A stretch of 64,000 nt of DNA. Source: Anaerolineae bacterium (GTDB lineage: Bacteria; Chloroflexota; Anaerolineae; Aggregatilineales; Ch27). The stretch covers positions 62,001 through 126,000 of the forward strand of contig JABLXG010000006.1 in assembly GCA_013178165.1 (NCBI GenBank), given 5' to 3'. The position numbers were made by a program, and so were the translations under genes. Shown piece after piece: positions 1-8,042 of this stretch. Every line of letters starts with the position of its first letter. Position 1 is the first letter of the stretch. The notes beneath the pieces are model-generated. The model saw nothing but the letters and a program-made list of their open reading frames with translations. It did not search any database and had not been told where the DNA came from.

Positions 1-1
1 C

Positions 2-1990
2 AGCTACCAGTTGCTGGGTGCTGATCTGACCACCGACATTGTGGACGCCATCAAGAATACTGGCTTCCACTATGCCACCGTCTCCGGGACGACCATCGCA
101 GTCTCCGACCTGACCGTGCCGGAGGAACGTGAGGAAATCCTGGCCAAAGCCAGTGAGATCGTCGATGAAGCCGAGCGCAGCTTCCGCCGCGGTCTGCTTA
201 CCGAGGAAGAGCGCTACCAGATCACTATTGACAGCTGGACCAAGGCCAAGAGTGACCTAAGCGAAGTCATCAAGAACCGCCTCGACCCGTTCGGCCCGAT
301 TGCGATCATGGCACTGTCCGGTTCCACCAAGGGCGGCTTCGGCCCGATCACCCAGCTGGCCGGTATGCGCGGTCTGATGGCCGACCCCTCCGGTCGTATC
401 ATCGACCTGCCCATCCGCAGCCACTTCCGCAAGGGTCTGGATGCCCTGGAGTACTTCATTTCCTCGCACGGCGCGCGCAAGGGTCTGGCAGATACCGCCC
501 TGCGTACCGCTGATGCCGGTTACCTGACCCGCCGCCTGGTCGACGTAGCGCAGGATGTCATCATCAATGCGGAGGACTGCGAAACCGAAGCAGGCATCTG
601 GATCCGCGCCGACGATGACGTGGCCGGGCAGAAGATGCAGGAACGGCTCGTCGGGCGCTTTGCTGCGGCCCCGGCCTTCAACCCCAAGACGGGTGAGGTG
701 ATCGTTGGCCGCAATGAGATGATCGATGAAGACCTGGCTGACGCACTGGTGGATGCTGGCGTCCGCGAGGTGTACGTCCGCAGCCCCATGACCTGCCAGT
801 TGCTGCATGGCATCTGCGCCAAGTGCTACGGGCGTGACCTGGGCCGCGGTGAAGTCGTCCAGGTGGGCGCAGCCGTCGGCATCGTCGCTGCACAGTCGAT
901 TGGCGAACCCGGCACACAGCTCACCCTGCGCACTTTTCATACCGGCGGTACCGCCCAGGCTTCCGGTGACATCACCAGCGGTCTGCCGCGTGTCGAGGAA
1001 CTCTTTGAAGCCCGCAAGAAACCCAAGGGCGAAGCGGTCATGAGCGACATCGCTGGCATTGTGCGCCTGTCCAGGACGCCTGAAGGCGTGCGTATCGCCA
1101 CGGTCATCGACAGCGAGGTCGTCAGCGAACAGTATGACATCCCGGCAGGCTACGTCCTGCTGGTGGAAGATGAACAGCAGGTCAAGACCGGCCAGGAACT
1201 GGCCCGCCAGGCGGATGGTGAAGACTTCATCACCGCCGGGATGGATGGTCAGGTGCACCTGGAGGATGGCCGGATCTATCTGCGCTACGAGCGTCGGGAA
1301 GAGCGCGAGTACGAAATCCCCTCCAGCGCCCGCCTGATGCCGGACATCTACGATGGTGCGCGGGTCACCGCTGGCCAGCAACTCACCGAAGGCGCCAAGA
1401 ACCCGCACCGCATCCTGCGCATCCTCGGCGCTGAGGCAACCCAGCTCTACCTGTTGAGCGAAGTGCAGAAGGTCTATCGCAGCCAGGGTGTGCCCATCAA
1501 CGACAAGCACTTTGAGGTCATCATCCGCAAGATGCTCTCCAAAGCGCAGATCACCCGCAGCGGTGACACCCACCTGCTGCCCGGCGAACTGGTCGACAAG
1601 CTGCAGCTGCTCAAGATCAACGAGGAAGTCCTGGCCAAGGGCGGCGAGCCTGCTGTCGGTGTGCCGGTGCTTCTAGGCGTCACCAAGGCCGCGCTCAGTA
1701 CGGATAGCTTCCTCAGCGCGGCCAGCTTCCAGCACACCATCAAGGTACTGGCCGGTGCCGCCATTGAAGGCAAAGAGGACCCGCTCTACGGCCTCAAAGA
1801 GAACGTGATCATCGGTAAGCTCATCCCGGCTGGTACCAGCTTCAACGCTTACCAGAACCGGGCCAGTGAAGCGGTGAAAACCACGCTGGAACATCGTACC
1901 TTCGTCAACGAATATGACGAGGACGAAGACGAGGAAGAAGAGCTTTACGACGAGACCGAGAACGACCTGAGCGACGTCAATACGCTGTAG
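2..1990 (+). CDS. rpoC: RNA polymerase subunit beta', C-terminal part (5' end outside window)
   Basis: This is the C-terminal 660 or so residues of the beta' subunit, which forms the catalytic cleft of RNA polymerase with beta. The frame is open from base 2, so the start and the NADFDGD metal-binding motif lie upstream of the window. Visible landmarks are the bridge-helix/trigger-loop region ([35 protein letters not shown]), the zinc-site cysteines (one in [11 protein letters not shown] and three in [11 protein letters not shown]) and the conserved [18 protein letters not shown] segment. The protein ends in a strongly acidic tail rich in Asp and Glu. A rho-independent terminator follows directly, so rpoC ends its transcription unit here. 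rpoB would be expected upstream. The identification is secure; only the missing 5' part is open. Confidence 0.97.
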   Translation, partial: SYQLLGADLTTDIVDAIKNTGFHYATVSGTTIAVSDLTVPEEREEILAKASEIVDEAERSFRRGLLTEEERYQITIDSWTKAKSDLSEVIKNRLDPFGPIAIMALSGSTKGGFGPITQLAGMRGLMADPSGRIIDLPIRSHFRKGLDALEYFISSHGARKGLADTALRTADAGYLTRRLVDVAQDVIINAEDCETEAGIWIRADDDVAGQKMQERLVGRFAAAPAFNPKTGEVIVGRNEMIDEDLADALVDAGVREVYVRSPMTCQLLHGICAKCYGRDLGRGEVVQVGAAVGIVAAQSIGEPGTQLTLRTFHTGGTAQASGDITSGLPRVEELFEARKKPKGEAVMSDIAGIVRLSRTPEGVRIATVIDSEVVSEQYDIPAGYVLLVEDEQQVKTGQELARQADGEDFITAGMDGQVHLEDGRIYLRYERREEREYEIPSSARLMPDIYDGARVTAGQQLTEGAKNPHRILRILGAEATQLYLLSEVQKVYRSQGVPINDKHFEVIIRKMLSKAQITRSGDTHLLPGELVDKLQLLKINEEVLAKGGEPAVGVPVLLGVTKAALSTDSFLSAASFQHTIKVLAGAAIEGKEDPLYGLKENVIIGKLIPAGTSFNAYQNRASEAVKTTLEHRTFVNEYDEDEDEEEELYDETENDLSDVNTL

Positions 1991-2006
1991 GCATCAACGC
2001 GCTGAT

Positions 2007-2048
2007 GCGGAGGGCGGTTAGTGGTAGCGCCGCCCTCCGCGTTTTTTT
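2007..2048 (+). terminator. Rho-independent terminator after rpoC
   Basis: A perfect 11-bp stem, GCGGAGGGCGG (2007-2017) with CCGCCCTCCGC (2030-2040), is followed by a run of seven T at 2042-2048. It starts 17 bases after the rpoC stop and is the clearest intrinsic terminator in the window. Confidence 0.92.
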
Positions 2049-2080
2049 GCAGAAGCATTAGAACGTTTGTTTTTCTTTAT

Positions 2081-2109
2081 TTGACAGACGGCCTGCCATT
2101 TCATATCAT
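2081..2109 (+). promoter_or_regulatory. Sigma-70-type promoter for gyrA
   Basis: A consensus -35 TTGACA (2081-2086) is followed after exactly 17 bases by TATCAT (2104-2109). The start codon lies 43 bases further on, with AAGGAA as ribosome binding site. It sits between the rpoC terminator and gyrA, so gyrA is probably transcribed alone. Confidence 0.75.
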
Positions 2110-2152
2110 AATCCGCAACAATTCCTGAGCGATACCAGTAAGGAATGCCCGC

Positions 2153-4618
2153 ATGGAAATCGGCGTTGTTCGACCGGTGAAAATCGACGAGGAAATGCGC
2201 CAGGCGTATCTTGATTACGCCATGAGCGTGATCGTGTCCCGCGCCTTACCGGATGCCCGCGATGGTCTCAAGCCGGTTCACCGGCGCATCCTGTACGCGA
2301 TGCACGACATGGGCCTGGGGCCAGAAAGCGCCCACAAGAAGAGCGCGCGCATCGTTGGTGAGGTGTTGGGCAAATATCACCCCCATGGCGATATGGCCGT
2401 CTATGAGGCCATGGTCCGCATGGCGCAGGACTTTTCCATGCGTTACCCCCTCATCGATGGCCAGGGCAACTTCGGCAGCATTGATGGCGACGGCGCCGCC
2501 GCCATGCGCTATACCGAAGCGCGGATGGCGCCGATGGGCCAGGACATGCTGGCGGACATCACCAAGAACACCGTCGACTTTGTCCAGAACTTCGACGGCA
2601 CCCTGGAGGAACCGCTGGTACTACCTGCCAGCGTGCCTAACCTGCTGGTCAACGGCACTTCCGGGATCGCGGTAGGCATGTCCACCAATATCCCGCCGCA
2701 CAACCTGGGTGAAGTGTGCGACGCGCTGGTCTTCATGCTGGAAAACTGGGAGAAGCTGGATGAAATCGGCGTCCCGGAATTGATGCGGTTTATCAAGGGG
2801 CCGGACTTCCCCACCGGTGGCATCGTCTACCGCGCCGAAGGCACGACGCCAGATGAAGACTCGCTGCAGGCTGCTTACGCCGTCGGACGGGGCAAGATCA
2901 TCGTGCGGGCTAAAGTCCATCTGGAAGACATGGGCCGTGGCCGGAGCCGGATCATCATCACCGAACTGCCCTACCAGGTCAACAAAGTCAGCCTTATTGA
3001 GCGCATCGCGGAACTGGCCCAGACCGGCAAGGTCGAAGGGATGAGCGACCTGCGCGATGAATCCGACCGGCAAGGGCTGCGCGTGGTGGTCGAACTCAGC
3101 CGTACCGCTGATCCGGCGCAGGTGTTGGCCGAGTTATTCAAGCTCACCCCGCTGCAGACCACCTTTGGCATCATCATGCTCGCGCTGGTTGATGGTGAGC
3201 CGCGCACGCTCAGCCTCAAGCAGGCCCTGCGCGTCTATCTGGATCACCGCCTGGCGGTCGTGCGGCGTCGCAGCCAGTACGATCTGGAGCGCGCCCGCGA
3301 GCGCGCTCACATCCTGGAAGGGCTGCTCACGGCCCTGGATCATCTCGATCAGGCGATCGATATCATCCGCCGCTCGCGCACTGTCGAAACTGCCCGTCAG
3401 AACCTCCGTCAGGCATTCCATCTGACCGAGGTACAGGCGCAGGCTATTCTGGATATGCAACTGCGCCGGCTGGCCGCCCTGGAACGCAAGAAGATTCAGG
3501 ACGAATACAAGGAAAAGCTCCAGCTCATCAAACATCTGGAGAAACTCCTGGCCAGCCCCAAACTCATGCGGGCGACCATCGCTGAGGAACTGAAAGAAGT
3601 CAAGGCCCGCTACGGCGACCCCCGCAGGACAGTGATCATGGGCGGGCTGGCCAGCGATGTTTCCGCCGGAGACCTGCAAATCCCCAATGAGGATACCTGG
3701 GTAGCCCTGACCGCTGACGGCCTGATCAGCCGAACCTATTCCGATACTCCGCCGCGCATCACTGCAACCTCGCCCGTGGTGCCCCGTGTCCTGCTGGCCA
3801 GCAATACTGCCCATGTTTTGTATCTCTTCACCGAAAAAGGTGAAGCTGCCACCCTGCCCGTGCACCAGATCCCTCAGGCGGAAGACCCCGAACAGGGCAC
3901 ACCGGTGAACGCGCTCTGCGCCCTACCGGAAAAGGATCGCGGCAAGGTCGCCGCCGCCCTCAGCCTGCCTGCCTCCCTGACGGAGGACTTCCTGTTCCTG
4001 GTCGCCGCTGATGGCAATGTCAAACGCATCCGTATGGAAGATCTTCCCGGCCCCACCGCCAACGTGTTCAAGGTCATGAACGTGGGTGAATCGCGTCTGG
4101 GGTGGGTTTTCCCGGTGCGGGAGGAAACCGAGATAATTCTGATCACGGCTCAGGGTCAGGCCATCCGCTTCCCTGTCGACTCGGTGCGCCCAACCGGCCT
4201 GCCCGCCGGAGGCATGCGCGGGGTCAAGCTACTCGGCCAGCGCGATCGTGTTGTTGGCGCTGGCATCGCCGACGAGCGCCAGTTCGTCTGGGTCATCACA
4301 GATACCGGCATTGCCAAGTACACGCCGGTCACCGAATACCCGACGCAGGGCCGCGCCGGAAGCGGCGTGATTACCATGAAACTGCCGGAGGATGCGCTGG
4401 AGGTAGCCGCTGGCGTGGTCGGTCGCCGTGACGACAATCTGGTGGTGATCACCAGCAAAGACAAAACCAAGTACATGCGGCTGAGCTTGGCGCCGAAGGG
4501 CGGGCGTAGCACCCGGGGCGACTTCGTGATCTCCCTCCGTGCCAAGGAAACGGTCAGAAGCGTGGTAGTGTACCAGCCACGACTGGAAATGCCCACGACC
4601 AGGTCAGAGACCGCCTGA
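2153..4618 (+). CDS. gyrA: DNA gyrase subunit A (type IIA topoisomerase)
   Basis: This is the DNA-cleaving subunit of gyrase, 821 residues, a normal length. The N-terminal breakage-reunion domain shows [27 protein letters not shown] and the catalytic tyrosine is Tyr120 (AMRYTEARM). A coiled-coil region with an [12 protein letters not shown] stretch lies near residues 430-460. The C-terminal DNA-wrapping beta-pinwheel starts near residue 500; its GyrA-box-like sequence is QGRAGSG, looser than the classical QRRGGKG, so ParC cannot be fully excluded. In the quinolone pocket the usual Ser83/Asp87 pair (E. coli numbering) is Met81/Glu85. Start ATG has AAGGAA eight bases upstream. gyrB is not adjacent. 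The stop is two bases from the stop of the convergent gene downstream. Confidence 0.93.
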   Translation: MEIGVVRPVKIDEEMRQAYLDYAMSVIVSRALPDARDGLKPVHRRILYAMHDMGLGPESAHKKSARIVGEVLGKYHPHGDMAVYEAMVRMAQDFSMRYPLIDGQGNFGSIDGDGAAAMRYTEARMAPMGQDMLADITKNTVDFVQNFDGTLEEPLVLPASVPNLLVNGTSGIAVGMSTNIPPHNLGEVCDALVFMLENWEKLDEIGVPELMRFIKGPDFPTGGIVYRAEGTTPDEDSLQAAYAVGRGKIIVRAKVHLEDMGRGRSRIIITELPYQVNKVSLIERIAELAQTGKVEGMSDLRDESDRQGLRVVVELSRTADPAQVLAELFKLTPLQTTFGIIMLALVDGEPRTLSLKQALRVYLDHRLAVVRRRSQYDLERARERAHILEGLLTALDHLDQAIDIIRRSRTVETARQNLRQAFHLTEVQAQAILDMQLRRLAALERKKIQDEYKEKLQLIKHLEKLLASPKLMRATIAEELKEVKARYGDPRRTVIMGGLASDVSAGDLQIPNEDTWVALTADGLISRTYSDTPPRITATSPVVPRVLLASNTAHVLYLFTEKGEAATLPVHQIPQAEDPEQGTPVNALCALPEKDRGKVAAALSLPASLTEDFLFLVAADGNVKRIRMEDLPGPTANVFKVMNVGESRLGWVFPVREETEIILITAQGQAIRFPVDSVRPTGLPAGGMRGVKLLGQRDRVVGAGIADERQFVWVITDTGIAKYTPVTEYPTQGRAGSGVITMKLPEDALEVAAGVVGRRDDNLVVITSKDKTKYMRLSLAPKGGRSTRGDFVISLRAKETVRSVVVYQPRLEMPTTRSETA

Positions 4619-4620
4619 CC

Positions 4621-5709
4621 TCAGACCAGGGCAGCCAGCGCCGCATCATAGCGCGGGGCCTGAACCGTCCAGTCAAACTGGCTGACATGTTCGCGCAGCG
4701 CCGGCGGCGCTGCAATGGGCCGTGCCACCAGATCGGCCAGGCGCTGGCCAACCTGTCCTTCCAGGTACAGGCACAGATCATGAAAGGCAGGCGGGATCAG
4801 CGCCGGGTAGTTGAGCCGTTTTGGCAGTAGCGGCAGGCATCCGCAGTAGATGGCCTCGCAGGTGCTGGCTCCGAAGAAGTCATGGTAGGCGGTGCTGACC
4901 TGAATATCTGCTGCCCATAGCAGGCGAGCGTATGCGGAGAAGTCTTCCACATACCCGTATTGCACGACTCGCTCGCCCAGCCGCTGACGCGCCACCTCAA
5001 ATTCCTCCGGATACTGACGGATATTCTCGCCGGTCAGCGCTACCTCAAATGCCAGCCCTGCCTCGGCCATACGGATCAGCGCATTCAGAAATGGCTGTGG
5101 ATTCTTGTCGTATTCCCAGCGGTGGTTCCAAAGGATCAATGGTGGGCCGCTCCGCTGTGTTGAAGGTCGGTAAGCGTCAAATCGGCGCAGGTCAAGGCCC
5201 AGGGGCAAAACCGAGGATTTCTGACGCAACAAACGAATCGAGTTCAGTTCGTTGAAATCCGGGTAATGCTTGAGTTCCCGGGGCAGTCCCTCAAAGAAGC
5301 TCTCCAGGTGATACTGGCTGTTGAAGAACAGTGCGTCAGCCGCCAGTGCGCTCAGGTAGTTGATCAGCCCCAGTTGAAAGTGCACCTCTTTGCGCTGGCC
5401 CGCCGCCATCGGATAGGTGATCTGGTTCTCGTGAAAATAGAGCGCGCAGGGCACGTGGGCGGTTCTGGCCCGCGTCAGCCCCAGGAAAGCCGGCAGATTG
5501 AGCATGTCGCTGGCCAGAATCACATCCGGTTGCACATCAGAAGCCAGGAACATGCGAGCCAGTGTGGCCGCCCCGCCCTGCATCCGCCACTTCCAGTATT
5601 GCCCCGGCAGGCTCAGCAGCGTCACCGTGTGACGGCTGTGCGCCCGGTAACCCTCCATCCAGGCCGCATGGGAACCGCCGCCGTACGGCTCGATAAGCAA
5701 GACGTGCAC
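4621..5709 (-). CDS. tRNA-queuosine alpha-mannosyltransferase-like glycosyltransferase (QTMAN/GTDC1 family)
   Basis: This 362-residue protein matches the family formerly called DUF3524, whose animal member GTDC1/QTMAN mannosylates queuosine in tRNA-Asp. Family signatures seen are the N-terminal IEPYGGGSH, LYFHENQITYPM, the centre motif WNHRWEYDKNP and the C-terminal YHDFFGASTCEAIYCGC, the last matching the nucleotide-sugar site of GT-B enzymes. The two Rossmann-like halves cover about residues 1-170 and 180-350. The likely start is GTG at 5709 with GAGG seven bases upstream. It is a single-gene unit convergent with gyrA. Family assignment is firm; the substrate (queuosine-tRNA in bacteria) is inference from the eukaryotic enzyme. 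Confidence 0.82.
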   Translation of the reverse strand: MHVLLIEPYGGGSHAAWMEGYRAHSRHTVTLLSLPGQYWKWRMQGGAATLARMFLASDVQPDVILASDMLNLPAFLGLTRARTAHVPCALYFHENQITYPMAAGQRKEVHFQLGLINYLSALAADALFFNSQYHLESFFEGLPRELKHYPDFNELNSIRLLRQKSSVLPLGLDLRRFDAYRPSTQRSGPPLILWNHRWEYDKNPQPFLNALIRMAEAGLAFEVALTGENIRQYPEEFEVARQRLGERVVQYGYVEDFSAYARLLWAADIQVSTAYHDFFGASTCEAIYCGCLPLLPKRLNYPALIPPAFHDLCLYLEGQVGQRLADLVARPIAAPPALREHVSQFDWTVQAPRYDAALAALV

Positions 5710-5877
5710 CGCTCTACCTCAATCCAGCAACACAAAGCCACACCATCACGCCTCGCAACTACGAGACGGACAATGTGGCTGTAGTCCTCACACGATGTGG
5801 TGCTGCCTCCCTGGGCAGAAAGCCTCTGCAGCCTGTGGCACTACACCGGCTCTCCGGTCACGCGACACCAGCCCCGG

Positions 5878-7134
5878 TTAGTAGGCCGCCGGAGCGATTC
5901 TTTGCACTTCCTCAGCCAGTGCAACAGTTTCCGGACTGGGTGTGACTCCCAGGGAAGTCTTCAGTTCGGTCACCAGGCGATGATAGACGCCCAGTGCGCG
6001 GTCGGGTTGCCCGGCCTGTCCGTACAGCCGCATCTGCTGGCGGGCCAGGTCCTCGCGCTGCGGCGATACGCCAAAGGCGCGGCTATACAGGCCCAGCGCC
6101 TCGTCGATCTGCCCCCGATCCTCTAGCAGCCGGGCCAGCCCGGCCAGAGCGTCCACATAGGTGCTGCGCAGTTCCTCCCGGCGTCGCACCGCCCATGGCT
6201 GAGCAAAATCAGTCAGGAATTCGCGCTCATGCAGTCGGATGGCACGCCTGAGCAGTTCCTCCGCTTCGTCCGGCTCGGCGATCGCGCTCTCCTGCACGGC
6301 TTCCACAAACGACACCACGTCGTAATACAGATCGATGTTTGGCGCCAGACGGTAGAAGCCCGACGAATAGACCGTCAGGTCGACCTGCAGAATCTCGCTG
6401 ATCTTGCGCTTGGTGACATGGAAAACGTTGGTTGCCTCGCGGGTGGAAAGCTCCGGCCAGAACGTCATGAAGATATCATCACGGGTAGCCAGGCCCCGAT
6501 CAACAAAGTAGAAAAACAACGCGCGTGGCAGCGCGCCATCCCACTGCGCAATGTGGCGGCCGTTGACCAGCACCTGCCCGGAACCGAGGGCATGCACTTC
6601 CAGAAGCACACGATTCGGGTCGCGATCCAGGTAATCCAGCAGCATGTCCTGTGGCGAGACTGGCACCAACGCCGCCCGTTGCGGCGAATCCAGATTGCCA
6701 ATCAGCGTGTTTGGCCACGCCCGGCTATCCAGCACAAACGCGACCTCATCCGCCAGCGCAGAGGCCAGCCGCCCCACCAGCAGATGCACGTCCTCGGCAG
6801 CATAATCGTACGCGCTCAGGATGACCAATAACCGCTGTAGCGGGCGGATCGCATCCCTGAGCGCCTGCGCGGCCATGTCCACGTCAGTGAACGGCGAGAG
6901 CGTGACTCCGTACACCCGATCAAGCTCATGAGCCAGGCTCTCCCAGAGCTTCGGGGCCGTAGTCCCCGGCTCAGACAGGGTCAGATGCAGCGCTTTTCCC
7001 TGGCTCGCGGCAAGCAGGATATCGATAAATGGATTGTGATACCGGAACTGCGGATGCAAGATCAACACATTGCAGCGCGCCAGCGTCTGCGGAAGGGTTG
7101 TCTGCGCTGCCTGGATCAACCTGAGGTAAGACAT
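5878..7134 (-). CDS. BTAD (bacterial transcriptional activator domain) regulator
   Basis: This 418-residue cytoplasmic protein is probably a transcription factor. The middle part (about residues 205-290) looks like a winged-helix DNA-binding domain of the SARP/OmpR type (TRDDIFMTFWPEL, ATNVFHVTKRKISEIL). The C-terminal third is a BTAD helical repeat domain (EEAEELLRRAIRLHEREFL, YVDALAGLARLLEDRG, REDLARQQMRLYGQAGQ). The N-terminal 190 residues are not recognised and may be a sensory module. ATG at 7134 is chosen because AGGA stands just upstream; an open frame runs further to 7245 but would cross the proposed promoter. It stands alone, so its targets are not apparent. Confidence 0.8.
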   Translation of the reverse strand: MSYLRLIQAAQTTLPQTLARCNVLILHPQFRYHNPFIDILLAASQGKALHLTLSEPGTTAPKLWESLAHELDRVYGVTLSPFTDVDMAAQALRDAIRPLQRLLVILSAYDYAAEDVHLLVGRLASALADEVAFVLDSRAWPNTLIGNLDSPQRAALVPVSPQDMLLDYLDRDPNRVLLEVHALGSGQVLVNGRHIAQWDGALPRALFFYFVDRGLATRDDIFMTFWPELSTREATNVFHVTKRKISEILQVDLTVYSSGFYRLAPNIDLYYDVVSFVEAVQESAIAEPDEAEELLRRAIRLHEREFLTDFAQPWAVRRREELRSTYVDALAGLARLLEDRGQIDEALGLYSRAFGVSPQREDLARQQMRLYGQAGQPDRALGVYHRLVTELKTSLGVTPSPETVALAEEVQRIAPAAY

Positions 7135-7216
7135 CGTCCTGTTTCTATACCCCCGTTCAGACAAGCAAATCGTTCGACACAGCAGATGCCTGAACCAGCA
7201 CACCGTTCCTGTGCAC

Positions 7217-7245
7217 AGTATAACAGAATAGTATAATTTGGCCAA
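7217..7245 (-). promoter_or_regulatory. Candidate promoter of the BTAD regulator gene
   Basis: On the minus strand TTGGCC (7245-7240) and TATACT (7222-7217) are separated by 17 bases. The leader to the ATG at 7134 would be about 75 bases. A second TATACT-like hexamer overlaps the spacer, so the exact start point is unclear. Confidence 0.42.
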
Positions 7246-7316
7246 ATACCGTATTGTGAAATGTAGTAGTTTTGGTAAGTTAAGGTGAGCGTTGCACTGG
7301 CCCGGACAGACCTCAT

Positions 7317-8042
7317 CTAAGATACCAGTACTGCAGCCAGCACCAGCACCTCACGATTGACTGGCCCGCGCTGAATGAGCTGCACAATGCCCTGCCCGTC
7401 CACCAGGATAGACACCGGAATGTAGTGCAGGTCATATAGTCCCGGCAACATGCCGCTAGAGTCAATCACCACCGGGATATCTTCCGGATACGCTGCCAGG
7501 AAGTCTTCGTAGGAACGCGCCTCATCCCAGACGTTGGCAAAAACCACCCGAAACGGCGAAGCCGAGTCGCCATCTACCGCCACCAGCAGCGGGAATTCCA
7601 CCTTGCAAGGCTCACACCAGGACGCCCAGAAGTTGAGCAGCAGCGGCTTCCCCACCAGATCCAGCTCAAATGGTTGCCCATCCCGTGCCATCAAGCCAAA
7701 AGCGGGCAGCTTCTCACCTATCGTCACTGCCAGATCGACAGGTGCATCCACACCGAGTCTGCCTCCGGCCCAGAACGTCGTCGCGCCCGCTGACAGATTG
7801 GCCTGCGCCACCTCAGCGGTTAACGCCTGTAAGTTCTGATCGCCAACCCGCGTCGCCAGTGGCGTAGGCAACGGCAGGAACGGAGGCTGCGCCGTCGCAA
7901 CCGGCTGAGCCAGGAGTTTCCCTTGGCCGCTTGACACCAGACTCAGGGGAAAGAGCACCATCGCCGCCATCAGCAACCAGAACACGGGTGGAATACGTCT
8001 GCCCGCCTGCCCCACAACCCGCTTCTCCGCGTAAATCCTCAT
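7317..8042 (-). CDS. Membrane-anchored thioredoxin-like protein (TlpA/ResA type)
   Basis: This 241-residue protein has one hydrophobic anchor near residues 20-37 and a Pro-rich linker (PPFLPLPTPLA). An extracytoplasmic thioredoxin fold from about residue 105 carries the redox motif C143-E-P-C146 in LLLNFWASWCEPCK. TlpA/ResA proteins reduce disulfides outside the membrane, often for cytochrome c maturation or copper insertion; which applies here is not shown. The ATG overlaps the stop of the RelA/SpoT gene by four bases (ATGA), so the two are translationally coupled. The distal cis-Pro region (LHYIPVSILVDGQG) is present. No terminator was seen after it. Confidence 0.85.
   Translation of the reverse strand: MRIYAEKRVVGQAGRRIPPVFWLLMAAMVLFPLSLVSSGQGKLLAQPVATAQPPFLPLPTPLATRVGDQNLQALTAEVAQANLSAGATTFWAGGRLGVDAPVDLAVTIGEKLPAFGLMARDGQPFELDLVGKPLLLNFWASWCEPCKVEFPLLVAVDGDSASPFRVVFANVWDEARSYEDFLAAYPEDIPVVIDSSGMLPGLYDLHYIPVSILVDGQGIVQLIQRGPVNREVLVLAAVLVS

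Noticed and set aside
257..1573. Long open frame on the minus strand inside rpoC
   Set aside because: It is antisense to a fully conserved gene, has no ribosome binding site and shows the composition expected from codon bias of the opposite strand.
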